This document shows, piece after piece, positions 19,168 through 29,191 of a DNA stretch of 64,000 nucleotides (position 1 is the first letter of the stretch; every line of letters begins with the position of its first letter). Under the pieces are notes generated by a model that was not told the origin of the DNA, searched no databases, and was given only the letters and a program-made list of their open reading frames with translations. This DNA comes from an uncultured Halieaceae bacterium. GTDB lineage: Bacteria; Pseudomonadota; Gammaproteobacteria; Pseudomonadales; Halieaceae. The stretch is taken from contig CAJXMD010000005.1 of NCBI GenBank assembly GCA_913056165.1, positions 1-64,000 of the forward strand, given 5' to 3'. Position numbers and translations under genes: made by a program.

Positions 19168-19566
19168 TCACTGTTCTTCGCAGAGTTGCACCAGCGCCCC
19201 AGAAAGCGTGTCAGGACTAACATCGTTTACCAGCCAATTCTCCAATCCAGAGCGGGGCTCGTTTGCTGTCATCGCGCCGCCACCAAGGACAACCTGATCG
19301 GTCGCGGCCTGCAAGCTGTCGACACCAAGGGAGAGCAGAAACAACCCTTCGCCTCGCTCCTCTAACACGCGCTTTGGCTCGCCTTCTGTAACCGGCTGAA
19401 CCAACACGAGCCAGACGTCGCCAGCCTTGAATCGGGCCGTTTTGACGCCCCGCCCGGGCAGATCATCGAGCAGCACCTCTCCAACAGCGAGCTGTTGCCG
19501 CCATTGGGATACCGCTTTTTCAAGATCCCGAACGAGCAGGGTTATGTGATGTACACCATTTATCAT
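19168..19566 (-). CDS. VOC/glyoxalase-like protein
   Basis: INGVHHITLLVRDLEKAVSQWRQQLA ... GGGAMTANEPRSGLENWLVN; overlaps the upstream amidohydrolase by 4 bp (ATGA). Confidence 0.8.
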   Translation of the reverse strand: MINGVHHITLLVRDLEKAVSQWRQQLAVGEVLLDDLPGRGVKTARFKAGDVWLVLVQPVTEGEPKRVLEERGEGLFLLSLGVDSLQAATDQVVLGGGAMTANEPRSGLENWLVNDVSPDTLSGALVQLCEEQ

Positions 19567-21272
19567 GGTCGCCTCTCATAAACTAATCGACCATCAGAAT
19601 AGGTGCGATTTACTTGAATACGATGTAGATCATAGATTGGTACTGCATATGGATCCTCATCGAGAATAACGAAATCAGCCAGCTTATTAAGCTCCAGACT
19701 ACCAATATCATCCTCCAGACCAAGCTGCCAGGCAGCATCTATTGTATGAGCCCGGATGGCTTGATCCACACTCAGTCTTTCGCTGATTTTTGCCTGAATC
19801 GGATAGTCACGATTGCCCGCCTGTTGTCTGGTAACGGCCATTTCAATATTGAACATGGGATTTAGCGCATCTTCCCCAATCCAGGTAACCGGATAGTCGC
19901 TTCCCAAGGTGATTTTCGCCCCCTGGCGTCTGATTGAAGCAATCGGGTAGAGCTGCTGGAATCGGGCGCGGCCAAGATACTCGAGTGCCAGATAATCATA
20001 TTCAAACCACGTCGGCGTGGTTTGCCCAACTACATTCAACGCTGCGAAACGCGGTATATCCTGTGAATCAACCACTTCAATGTGACAGATAGTAAAACGA
20101 CTAAGCGTGTCTGGATGAGTGGTGCGTGCCGCTTCAATAGCATCGAGCGCGGCCTTCACGGCGCCATCACCGATCGCGTGTAAATGCAGATCGATGTTGC
20201 GACCCGCTGCCTCGATGACAGTACCTGTCATTTCGCTTGGCGGTAGCAGAGGTGTCGCCCGGTGGCCCTCGGGGATTGAATAAGGCTCCAGAGTCACTGC
20301 TGTTTTGGCTTCCACAGTGCCGTCAAGAGAGAGCTTGAGGGTATTCACTTCGAAGAAGGGGTGATCATAGCGCTTGTTAAGCTCACGGAGATTTTCGACG
20401 GAATCGATCAAGTCTGAGGGGCGGTTAACGTAGAGCGACGCCACCACTCGAACCGGCAGGCGCTGCTCCTGAGCGAGCGCGAGGGCGACCTCTCGACCGA
20501 CCTCCTCGGTATCAATCATGCCGGCATCGAATGCCGCGGTGAGACCAACGGCAGACATTTTTTCAAAAAAATCTGGGGCTTTAGTCTGTAATACCTCCTT
20601 CGACACAAGATTCAACACTGTCGCGACCGGATCGATCGCCGCCCCCTCAACCAGCCAACCTGTCGGCACGCCCTCCTCATCCCGCTGAAAAAAATGGGCC
20701 CCGGGAACCGGGTCTGGTGTCGACTGACTAATACCGGCCATGGCCAGTGCTTTGGAGTTAACCCATGCCGTATGACCACCCTCGTCGATGATCAGCGCGG
20801 GCTTGTCGCTCACAATTTCATCCAGCTGTGCGGCAGTGGGGCCATTGATACCAAAGGCTCGCGCCAGAAAGCCTGCCCCCAGAACAGGATTCTGATCTGG
20901 ATTGTTAATTACGTGCTGTTTCAGGGAAGCCAGAACTTCATCGGCACTTTGCGAAGGGGACAGCATTGCGCCATCCATCAGGGGCAAGGTATCCATAATA
21001 TGAATATGGGTGTCTATAAACCCGGGAAAAACCGATTTTCCATCGAGCGACAGCACATCGGATTGGTCTCGCGCCCATGCCATAGCCCCCGAGTCATCAC
21101 CCAGATATACAATTCGATTTCCCTCTACCACCATCGCCGTGTGCCGCGTGGCCACGTCATCCATGCTGTAGATCAACCCGCCCACAAACACCTGGCGCTC
21201 TGCGTCATCGCCACTTTGGACGTCCAAAGAAAAGACCATGAGTAAGGCTAGTACCGTCCGTGTTCGAATTCC
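19563..21272 (-). CDS. Exported amidohydrolase (YtcJ-like)
   Basis: N-terminal signal-like segment RTRTVLALLMVFSLDVQS; SVFPGFIDTHIHIMD; DLHLHAIGDGAVKAALDAIEAA; ITLGSDYPVTW. Confidence 0.9.
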   Translation of the reverse strand, partial: GIRTRTVLALLMVFSLDVQSGDDAERQVFVGGLIYSMDDVATRHTAMVVEGNRIVYLGDDSGAMAWARDQSDVLSLDGKSVFPGFIDTHIHIMDTLPLMDGAMLSPSQSADEVLASLKQHVINNPDQNPVLGAGFLARAFGINGPTAAQLDEIVSDKPALIIDEGGHTAWVNSKALAMAGISQSTPDPVPGAHFFQRDEEGVPTGWLVEGAAIDPVATVLNLVSKEVLQTKAPDFFEKMSAVGLTAAFDAGMIDTEEVGREVALALAQEQRLPVRVVASLYVNRPSDLIDSVENLRELNKRYDHPFFEVNTLKLSLDGTVEAKTAVTLEPYSIPEGHRATPLLPPSEMTGTVIEAAGRNIDLHLHAIGDGAVKAALDAIEAARTTHPDTLSRFTICHIEVVDSQDIPRFAALNVVGQTTPTWFEYDYLALEYLGRARFQQLYPIASIRRQGAKITLGSDYPVTWIGEDALNPMFNIEMAVTRQQAGNRDYPIQAKISERLSVDQAIRAHTIDAAWQLGLEDDIGSLELNKLADFVILDEDPYAVPIYDLHRIQVNRTYSDGRLVYERRP

Positions 21273-21418
21273 CATAAGCTCTCCTGTCATGTGGCCTAAG
21301 GGCAGAGGGATGTCTAAACCGCCCTGATGCTGGCGGCGTATGACTTCTACGTATCATGTCGCTTCTGTGACTAACGGCGCAATAGTAACGACACTCAGCC
21401 TTTGACCAAGGAGCCCTA

Positions 21419-22018
21419 ATGACTTTTTCCCGCACGCTACAGCACCATCTTCAGGGACTGGGAGCACGTCCGGCCCTTATTGTTGTGGATGTTGTGAAGG
21501 GGTTTACCGATCCCACCTGCCCCTTGGGCTCTCGGGCGGACACTGTTGTTGCTGCAAACTGCCAACTCATGGATGCATTCCATACCAAGGGCTTACCCGT
21601 CGTCCTGAGCACGGTGATTTACCGTGACCCTGACCATGCCAGCGTCTTCCGCAGTCGACTCCCGGATTTGAATCTATTAACCCCGGACTCTCATTGGGTG
21701 GAGTTCGATCCTCGACTACCGATAGAGAACAGCGACATTAGACTCGAGAAACGTCATGCCAGTTGCTTTCATGGCACGGATCTCGACGACACCTTACAAT
21801 CATTACATGTCGACTCTCTGGTGATTACGGGCTTAACAACCAGTGGCTGCGTGAGAGCCACCGCCGTCGACGGACTGCAAAACAATTACAGGGTAGTGGT
21901 GCCCAAAGAGGCAGTCGGCGATCGCAACCCCGACGCCCACCAGGCAAATCTTTTCGATCTAAATGCGAAATATGCGGACGTGCTATCGCTCGAAGAAGTG
22001 CTCGCTACGCTAGCTTGA
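21419..22018 (+). CDS. Isochorismatase-family cysteine hydrolase
   Basis: ARPALIVVDVVKGFTDP ... LVITGLTTSGCVRATAVDGLQNNYRVVVPKEAVGDRNPDAHQANLFDLNAKYADVLSLEEVL. Confidence 0.9.
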   Translation: MTFSRTLQHHLQGLGARPALIVVDVVKGFTDPTCPLGSRADTVVAANCQLMDAFHTKGLPVVLSTVIYRDPDHASVFRSRLPDLNLLTPDSHWVEFDPRLPIENSDIRLEKRHASCFHGTDLDDTLQSLHVDSLVITGLTTSGCVRATAVDGLQNNYRVVVPKEAVGDRNPDAHQANLFDLNAKYADVLSLEEVLATLA

Positions 22019-22300
22019 GGATGTTTGAGAAGCTTCAAATGCCGCCAATTGCTCGGCGGTAGCCTCGGTCTGATATTGAGCTTTCCACTCTGAATAAGGC
22101 ATGCCGTAAATCAGTTCCCTGGCCGTCTCCATCTCTACCTCTTTCCCTCTCTCAGCCGCCTCCGCGACATACCACTTGGACAGGCAGTTGCGGCAGAATC
22201 CTGCAAGAGTCATCAACTCGATATTCTGTACATCTTTCCTGTCGTCAAGGTGAGCTAACAGTCGGCGGAACACCGCTGCCTCAATCGCGTCATTTTGCAT
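22010..22300 (-). CDS. DUF1244 domain protein
   Basis: VFRRLLAHLDDRKDVQNIELMTLAGFCRNCLSKWYVAEAAERG...YGMPYSEWKAQYQ. Confidence 0.85.
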   Translation of the reverse strand: MQNDAIEAAVFRRLLAHLDDRKDVQNIELMTLAGFCRNCLSKWYVAEAAERGKEVEMETARELIYGMPYSEWKAQYQTEATAEQLAAFEASQTSSS

Positions 22301-22763
22301 TAGCTTCAGTCTCCAAGCGGTCTGCTATTAATGCTGCAAGCGCATCCCCTTGATCAGGAAAGCGCCATTTAAGAGTTCCAAAACTCGATACCGGGTAAAA
22401 TGCGGTCGCCTTGATTTCCAATGGGCGACGTATTTCAGGCTCAGAAAGTAATCCAGAAGAGCACCAAAAGAGATGAAATCCATTATCAAAAATGCGGACA
22501 AGTTCTCCCGCTGACACTACCAAACTCGTCTCTTCCCAGGTCTCTCTTGTCGCGGCACACTGCGCACTCTCTCCGGCATCAACGCTTCCCCCTGGCGGGC
22601 CCCACTCGTCATCGTGAGAAGAGACCAGCAGCAAAGCGTCATTCTGGTAAACCAAACAGCCGGCACTTTTCGCTGTCAATGGCTCGCCTTCAAATTGACA
22701 GTCGGGTGCTTTGGTGCAGCCTGTCAACAGCAGGATCAGTAGCGTCAGGTATCTACCTGTCAT
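22290..22763 (-). CDS. Nudix hydrolase with predicted lipoprotein signal peptide
   Basis: MTGRYLTLLILLLTGC lipobox, then GGSVDAGESAQCAATRETWEET Nudix box-like motif. Confidence 0.8.
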   Translation of the reverse strand: MTGRYLTLLILLLTGCTKAPDCQFEGEPLTAKSAGCLVYQNDALLLVSSHDDEWGPPGGSVDAGESAQCAATRETWEETSLVVSAGELVRIFDNGFHLFWCSSGLLSEPEIRRPLEIKATAFYPVSSFGTLKWRFPDQGDALAALIADRLETEANAK

Positions 22764-25700
22764 AAATCACCTCCACCGCCTCACCGCCTACCGCTCCCCG
22801 CAGTTTTTCGAGCAGCTCGTCACTGGGATCAACGCACCATCGCTCACCCAAGCGAATGAGGGCTGACGCTTTTGGCTGGTTGTAATCGAGTGTAATTGGG
22901 CAGGTCCCACCACCATCAGCTTCCAGAACTTGACGAAGGGCAAGTTTGAGACCGTTCTCCAGCTCGCTGTAGTTGATCCTAAGCCTTATCTCTCTTACCT
23001 GCCCCTGACGGGCATCTTCCAGAGATCTTATTTCCCTCACCCGCATGGAAAGTCCGCCGGTGTAGTCATCGTGCTGAAGGCGACCTTCCAGTAGCACGAC
23101 ACGATCTTTCTCCAGCAGATCCCGGTGATCACTGTAGGCTTCAGCGTAGACAGTACATTCGATTTGCCCCGTGTTGTCATCCAGCTTCACGACCGCCATG
23201 ACACCACGCTGAGTCTTTATCGCCCTGACGTCGACAATAATGCCCGCCACTGTGGTGCTTGTGTCTACCTGTAAATCCCGTATTCGGCGAGGCACGAACT
23301 TCCGAAGTTCCTGCTCATATTCCTGAATAGGGTGGCCGCTCAAGAAGCACCCGAGACTTTCCTTTTCCCCATTCAAAACCTCCTTTAACGTCCAGGCCCG
23401 GGCTCGGCGGTGCTCCCCATAGACGTCGTCTTCGTCACTCGAAGGCGCAACGCTACCAAACAGATCGCTCATCCCCGCTGCGCTGTTGGCAGCGTCCTGT
23501 TCTGCCGCGCGCAGCGCGTCGTCCAGCGCGCTAAGTTGTATCCAACGTTCCGCAGAAAATTCATCGAGCGCACCACTTTTTACTAGTGCTTCCAGAGCTC
23601 GACGATTGACTTTCTTCGGATCAGTGCGAGCACAAAGATCAAAAAGATCTTTGAAAGGTCCGCCATCCGATCGCGCCGCGATAAGATTTTCAATCGGTCC
23701 CTCACCGAGGCCTTTGATCGCGCCCAGACCATAGACAATTTCACCCGAGCCGTTGACCGCAAATGCGTACTGTCCCTCGTTGACCCCGGGGGACTTGAGT
23801 ACAAGCTTCATCAGGCGGCATTCATCGCGGAACGTCAGCAACTTATCGGTATTGTCCATCTCCGAACTCATCACCGCCGCCATAAACTCCGCCGGATAAT
23901 GGGTTTTCAACCAAGCGGTCTGGTAAGAGACCAGCGCATAAGCCGCAGAATGAGACTTGTTAAATCCGTAACCCGCAAATTTTTCGACCAAGTCGAAGAT
24001 TTTCATGGCCAGTTCGGCGTCAACCCCTTTGGAGACCGCCCCCTCTTCAAAAACCGACCGCTGCTTGGCCATTTCTTCCGGTTTCTTTTTACCCATGGCA
24101 CGCCGGAGTAAATCAGCACCGCCTAGCGTGTAGCCGGCCAATTCCTGGGCGATCTGCATGACCTGCTCCTGATACAGGATGATTCCATAGGTGGGCTGTA
24201 ATATCGGTTGGAGTGAGGGGTGCTGATACTGCTGATCCGGGTAAGCTAGGGCCTCTCTACCGTGCTTTCGGTTGATGAAATTATCCACCATTCCCGACTG
24301 AAGAGGACCGGGGCGAAACAGCGCGACCAGGGCGATGATATCCTCAAAGCTGTCCGGTTGAAGCCGCTTGATAAGGTCTTTCATACCCCGAGATTCCAGC
24401 TGAAATACAGCGGTCGTCTCGGCACGCTTGAGTAAGTCAAAGACCGGAGCATCATCCAGAGGGATATTGGCGATATTAAGGGCAGAGTCACCATTGCGCT
24501 GGGAGGCGTTGATCATCTCGACAGCCCAGTCAATGATGGTCAGGGTTCTCAGTCCCAGAAAGTCAAACTTAACGAGTCCCGCGTCCTCAACGTCATTCTT
24601 ATCGTATTGGGTGACGAGGCCACTCCCCTCCTCATCGCAATACAACGGTGAAAAATCGGTCAAACGCGAGGGAGCGATCACCACCCCCCCAGCATGTTTG
24701 CCCACATTGCGGGTGATTCCCTCAAGCTGCCGAGCCATGTCCCAGATTTCTTGGGCCGATGTATCTTCCTCCAGCAATCGCCGGAGGGCTTCCTCCTGCT
24801 CGAAGGCCTTGTCGAGGGTCATACCTACTTCGAAGGGGATCAGCTTGGACATTTTATCTGCCAGGCCGTAGGGCTTATCCTGAACCCGGGCGACATCTCT
24901 CACCACGGCTTTTGCCGCCATGGTGCCAAACGTAATAATCTGGGAAACAGCCTCCTTACCGTAAGTCTGTGCGACGTAGTCAATCACTTCGTCACGCCGC
25001 TCCATGCAGAAATCCACGTCAAAATCAGGCATCGAGACCCGCTGTGGATTCAGAAAACGCTCAAACAGCAGGTCATACTGCAGTGGATCAAGATCGGTAA
25101 TATCCAACGCATAGGCAACGAGCGAGCCTGCCCCTGACCCTCGGCCAGGCCCCACCGGTATACCCTGCTTTTTGCCCCAGCGTATGAAGTCCATGACGAC
25201 AAGAAAGTAACCGGGGAATCCCATTTCACTGATGGTCTGAAGCTCAAAGTCCAGCCGATCCCGATATTGTTGACGTGTATCTTCGTCCACAATCTGGAGA
25301 TCCTCGAATCGACGCACTAACCCCTCGTGGGATTGCCTCGCCAGAAACTCATCAATTGTCATGCCTTCCGGCACGGGAAAATCTGGCAGGTAGGGCTCAC
25401 CCAGCGGGATCGTGACGCTGCAGCGACGGGCTATTTCAACACTGTTAGCGAGAGCCTCAGGAATGTCGGAGAAGAGCGCCTCCATCTCCTCGGGAGATTT
25501 GAGGAATTGCTGCTCCGAGTAAAGCCGAGGGCGACGAGGATCGTCCAAGGTGCGACCGTCTCCAATGCAGACTCTTGCCTCATGGGCTTCGTACTCCTCC
25601 TGAGCAAGAAATCGTACATCGTTAGTGGCCACCACCGGGCAATCCAGCTCAGCGGCAAGAACTATAACCTCGTGAATGAAATCCTCTTCATCCGGCCTTC

Positions 25701-26214
25701 CCGTTCGGTGCAGCTCGAGGTAGAAGCGATCGGGGAAAATTGCCATCCAGTCGGTCAACGCCGCACGCGCTGCGTCTGTGTGCCCGTGGATCAGCAGCTG
25801 GCCTACATCCCCCTGACGCCCACCTGAGAGAGCAAGAACACCATCGCTAAACTCGGCAATCCAGTCACGATCAATTCGGGCGGTGCCCAAATACTGCCCC
25901 TGTTGCCAAGCCTTGGAGATCAAGCAAATCAAGTTGCGATAGCCAGCGTCATTCATTGCCAACAGGGTCAAATTATGGGGCCTGTCCCTGTCCGATGGAT
26001 CCTCAAGCAGAAAATCGACGCCCACGATCAACTTAATACCCGCAGACTGTGCAGCCTTGTAGGCCTTGATGAGGCCGTAAAAATTGGTGAGGTCAGTAAT
26101 CGCCACGGCAGGCATGTCCATCGCCGCAACCGCTTCCACAAGCTTGGGAATCCTGACGATCCCGTCGCTGAGGGAAAACTCGGTGTGGACGCGTAGATGA
26201 ACAAAAGCACTCAT
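22753..26214 (-). CDS. dnaE: DNA polymerase III subunit alpha
   Basis: 1153 aa; FVHLRVHTEFSLSDGIVRI, GRGSGAGSLVAYALDITDLDPL, MPDFDVDFCMERRDEVIDYV, NKSHSAAYALVSYQTAWLKTHYPAEFMAA. Confidence 0.98.
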   Translation of the reverse strand: MSAFVHLRVHTEFSLSDGIVRIPKLVEAVAAMDMPAVAITDLTNFYGLIKAYKAAQSAGIKLIVGVDFLLEDPSDRDRPHNLTLLAMNDAGYRNLICLISKAWQQGQYLGTARIDRDWIAEFSDGVLALSGGRQGDVGQLLIHGHTDAARAALTDWMAIFPDRFYLELHRTGRPDEEDFIHEVIVLAAELDCPVVATNDVRFLAQEEYEAHEARVCIGDGRTLDDPRRPRLYSEQQFLKSPEEMEALFSDIPEALANSVEIARRCSVTIPLGEPYLPDFPVPEGMTIDEFLARQSHEGLVRRFEDLQIVDEDTRQQYRDRLDFELQTISEMGFPGYFLVVMDFIRWGKKQGIPVGPGRGSGAGSLVAYALDITDLDPLQYDLLFERFLNPQRVSMPDFDVDFCMERRDEVIDYVAQTYGKEAVSQIITFGTMAAKAVVRDVARVQDKPYGLADKMSKLIPFEVGMTLDKAFEQEEALRRLLEEDTSAQEIWDMARQLEGITRNVGKHAGGVVIAPSRLTDFSPLYCDEEGSGLVTQYDKNDVEDAGLVKFDFLGLRTLTIIDWAVEMINASQRNGDSALNIANIPLDDAPVFDLLKRAETTAVFQLESRGMKDLIKRLQPDSFEDIIALVALFRPGPLQSGMVDNFINRKHGREALAYPDQQYQHPSLQPILQPTYGIILYQEQVMQIAQELAGYTLGGADLLRRAMGKKKPEEMAKQRSVFEEGAVSKGVDAELAMKIFDLVEKFAGYGFNKSHSAAYALVSYQTAWLKTHYPAEFMAAVMSSEMDNTDKLLTFRDECRLMKLVLKSPGVNEGQYAFAVNGSGEIVYGLGAIKGLGEGPIENLIAARSDGGPFKDLFDLCARTDPKKVNRRALEALVKSGALDEFSAERWIQLSALDDALRAAEQDAANSAAGMSDLFGSVAPSSDEDDVYGEHRRARAWTLKEVLNGEKESLGCFLSGHPIQEYEQELRKFVPRRIRDLQVDTSTTVAGIIVDVRAIKTQRGVMAVVKLDDNTGQIECTVYAEAYSDHRDLLEKDRVVLLEGRLQHDDYTGGLSMRVREIRSLEDARQGQVREIRLRINYSELENGLKLALRQVLEADGGGTCPITLDYNQPKASALIRLGERWCVDPSDELLEKLRGAVGGEAVEVIYDR

Positions 26215-26233
26215 AGGGGGTACGCTAGCCGAC

Positions 26234-26827
26234 TCAGTCGGCCTTGAGCAAGCGTTTTACCGGACCAAAACTCCGGCGGTGCACGTCCAGCACCCCGTGA
26301 GTCGCTAGTGCCTGCAAATGTTCCCGAGTGGGATAACCTTTGTGCTTGGCAAAACCGTATTCGGGATACTTCTCATCAAGCATCGTCAGCTCACCGTCTC
26401 GCTGAACCTTAGCGAGAATTGAGGCGGCCCCTATAGCAGGCTCGAGCGCATCCCCCCCAATGATCGGTCGGGCCTCGTAGGTCCACCGTGGCAAGCGGTT
26501 ACCATCGACCAGAACCAGTTCAGGCTTTACGGCCAGACCCTCAACCGCTCGTTTCATCGCCAACAGTGCAGCTTCGAGAATATTAAGCGCATCGATTTCC
26601 TGCACCGATGCGCGGCCTATGGACCAAGCCAGCGCCTGCTCTTTGATTTCTTTGGAAAGTGCCTCCCGACGCAGAGGCGATAGCTTTTTGGAGTCCGCAA
26701 TTCCCAACGGGACTCTCTCACCGAGAATCACCGCCGCCGCCACTACGTCGCCTGCAAGAGGCCCCCTTCCCACTTCGTCCACACCTGCCACCAACCGATG
26801 ACTCAGCTCGGCAAACAGATCCGCCAC
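26234..26827 (-). CDS. rnhB: Ribonuclease HII
   Basis: [50 protein letters not shown]. Confidence 0.97.
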   Translation of the reverse strand: MADLFAELSHRLVAGVDEVGRGPLAGDVVAAAVILGERVPLGIADSKKLSPLRREALSKEIKEQALAWSIGRASVQEIDALNILEAALLAMKRAVEGLAVKPELVLVDGNRLPRWTYEARPIIGGDALEPAIGAASILAKVQRDGELTMLDEKYPEYGFAKHKGYPTREHLQALATHGVLDVHRRSFGPVKRLLKAD

Positions 26828-26832
26828 GCGAA

Positions 26833-27975
26833 CTAGCCCGTTAACCCTTCGAGTGCGTCGACCGACCGCTGGGGAAAGCCGCCGCCAATCATGGCTGCCA
26901 ATTCGTCAAAATACGGGACTTGCTCTAGATCACCACGCTCAAGGGCGTTCTCGACGGCCGCGGCCAGCGCGTCAGGGGTCGCCGCGTCCTGCAACAGCTC
27001 TGGCACCAGGGCTCGCCCAGCCAGCACATTGGGTAACCCCACAAAGTGCGTAATCGCAAGGCGCGAAAGTATCTGCCAGGATAACCAGTGCATGCGGTAG
27101 GCGATGACCATCGGCTTTCTGAGCAGCATCGCCTCAAGAGTGGCGGTACCAGACGCCAACAGAACCACATCAGCCATCGCCATGATCTCCCGTCCCTGGC
27201 CCTGCACAACCCTCACCGGCAGATCTGTGCCCTGCAGAGCTGCGTCGATCTGCCGCTCCCTATCTTGATTGGCCGCAGGAATAATAAATCTGAGCGCAGG
27301 ATCTACACTGTGCAAACGCTTGATAGTCTCAACGTAGATCGGCATCAAAGCCGCGATTTCACCCTCGCGGCTTCCCGGCAGAACCGCCAACACCTTCGCC
27401 TGCTGCTCTACACCGAGTTGCTGACGGATTAGAAATGGATCAGGAAGCGCGGCAAGTTCCTCTACCAAGGGGTGACCAACACAGGTAGCGGGAATCCCAG
27501 CCTCCTCATAGACTGAAACCTCGAACGGCAACAGGCAGAGCATTAAATCCACAGACTTTGCGATACGCTTTATGCGGCCTGCTCGCCACGCCCAGACGGA
27601 AGGACTCACGAGGTGCGCGGTCTTCACCCCCCCCCGGCGCAACCGTGATTCAACGCCAAGATTGAAATCGGGACTATCGATGCCAAGAAAGCAATCGGGG
27701 CGCTGACGCAGTTGTTGCTCACAAAGGTCCCGACGTATGCGAAGTAACTCAGGCAATCGCTTCATGGGCTCTACAATGCCAAAGACTGACAGCCGATCCA
27801 TGGGGTGTAGAGACTGCAGGCCCTGCTCCTCGAGGCGGGATCCCCCGATACCTGACAAACTCAGCCCGTTACCGAGCCGGGCTCTCAGCTCGCGGGCAAC
27901 AGCAGCCCCGAGTATATCTCCCGAGGTCTCTCCTGCTGCGATTCCAATGTGCAAGGAAGTCTCGGACACCTCAAC
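26833..27975 (-). CDS. lpxB: Lipid-A-disaccharide synthase
   Basis: [52 protein letters not shown]. Probable GTG start near 27969-27975 overlapping the lpxA end. Confidence 0.97.
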   Translation of the reverse strand, partial: VEVSETSLHIGIAAGETSGDILGAAVARELRARLGNGLSLSGIGGSRLEEQGLQSLHPMDRLSVFGIVEPMKRLPELLRIRRDLCEQQLRQRPDCFLGIDSPDFNLGVESRLRRGGVKTAHLVSPSVWAWRAGRIKRIAKSVDLMLCLLPFEVSVYEEAGIPATCVGHPLVEELAALPDPFLIRQQLGVEQQAKVLAVLPGSREGEIAALMPIYVETIKRLHSVDPALRFIIPAANQDRERQIDAALQGTDLPVRVVQGQGREIMAMADVVLLASGTATLEAMLLRKPMVIAYRMHWLSWQILSRLAITHFVGLPNVLAGRALVPELLQDAATPDALAAAVENALERGDLEQVPYFDELAAMIGGGFPQRSVDALEGLTG

Positions 27976-28741
27976 GGACAATGCCACGCTCTGAAGCGTG
28001 AAGGCTATCCACCAACGGCTGGACTTCGGGCGTTTCCTTAGCCATCCCTTCCAGACGCTGAACCGCTGCATCAAGAGTCAGGCCCTGCCGGTAGATGATT
28101 TTATACGCTCGGCGTAATTCGGCGATGGCATGGGGGTCGAACCCCCGGCGTCGCAATCCCTCGGCATTTATCGTCTTGGCCTGCGCCGGCGATCCCGCCA
28201 CCGTCACATACGCCGGCACGTCTTTGCCTATGCTGGTTCCCATACCACTAAAGCTGTGGGCACCGATCTTGCAAAACTGATGAACCAGCGTGTAGCCGCT
28301 GAGGATTGCCCAGTCACCGACGATAACGTGTCCGGCCAATGCCGTGTTATTTACCAGAATAGTGTGGTCGCCCACCACGCTATCGTGACCGATATGAACA
28401 TACGCCATGATCAAATTGTGGCAGCCTATCTCGGTGAGGGATTTATCCTGTACGGTGCCCCGGTGGATCGTGACGTTCTCCCGGATAATGTTGTCATCAC
28501 CAATGCGTAACTCAGTGGGTTCGTCACGGTATTTGAGGTCGGGTGTTGCCTCCCCAATCGAAGAGAATTGGTAAATATGATTGCGGGCGCCAATTGTGGT
28601 GGGCCCCTTAACCACCACATGTGATTCGATCACCGTTTCATCACCGACAGTCACCCCTGGCCCAACAATAGAGTAAGGACCGATCGTCGCCGAGTCGGCT
28701 ATTTGCGCCGAAGAATCAACAATGGCTGTTGGATGGATCAC
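27971..28741 (-). CDS. lpxA: Acyl-ACP--UDP-N-acetylglucosamine O-acyltransferase
   Basis: Hexapeptide-repeat protein MIHPTAIVDSSAQIADSATIGPYSIVGPGV; TIHRGTVQ; AYVHIGHDSVVGDHTILVNNTALAGHV. Confidence 0.97.
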   Translation of the reverse strand: MIHPTAIVDSSAQIADSATIGPYSIVGPGVTVGDETVIESHVVVKGPTTIGARNHIYQFSSIGEATPDLKYRDEPTELRIGDDNIIRENVTIHRGTVQDKSLTEIGCHNLIMAYVHIGHDSVVGDHTILVNNTALAGHVIVGDWAILSGYTLVHQFCKIGAHSFSGMGTSIGKDVPAYVTVAGSPAQAKTINAEGLRRRGFDPHAIAELRRAYKIIYRQGLTLDAAVQRLEGMAKETPEVQPLVDSLHASERGIVR

Positions 28742-28744
28742 CGA

Positions 28745-29179
28745 TTATCGATCCGCGCACAAAATAGTGGCTGACGCGCAGATATTTCCCTCTACCTCAG
28801 CGCGCACGGCAAACTTCCAGATGCCTCGCCGCTCGCTGACAATTTCCGCGTGCAAATGGACACGATCGCCAGGAACACAGGGACGCTTGAAGCGCAGGTT
28901 ATCGACCCCTACCAAGTAGTAAATAGAGCCATCTGCTGGGGTTTTACCCATCGACTTAAAACCCAGAATACCGGCTGCCTGCGCCATTGCCTCCACAAGC
29001 AGCACACCGGGAAACACCGGATTATCCGGGAAGTGTCCATCAAAAAAAGGTTCGTTAATGCTCAGGTTTTTATAGGCTTCTATCCGTTTACCCAGTTCGA
29101 TATCCACTACGCGATCGACCAACAGGAAGGGGTAGCGATGAGGCAGATGCTCGCGAATTGCGTCGATATCCATAATCAC
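28745..29179 (-). CDS. fabZ: 3-hydroxyacyl-[ACP] dehydratase
   Basis: [50 protein letters not shown]. Confidence 0.97.
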   Translation of the reverse strand: MIMDIDAIREHLPHRYPFLLVDRVVDIELGKRIEAYKNLSINEPFFDGHFPDNPVFPGVLLVEAMAQAAGILGFKSMGKTPADGSIYYLVGVDNLRFKRPCVPGDRVHLHAEIVSERRGIWKFAVRAEVEGNICASATILCADR

Positions 29180-29191
29180 AAGATTGTCTCC

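Noticed and set aside
20694-21245. 183-aa plus-strand ORF
   Set aside because: Antisense to the exported amidohydrolase.
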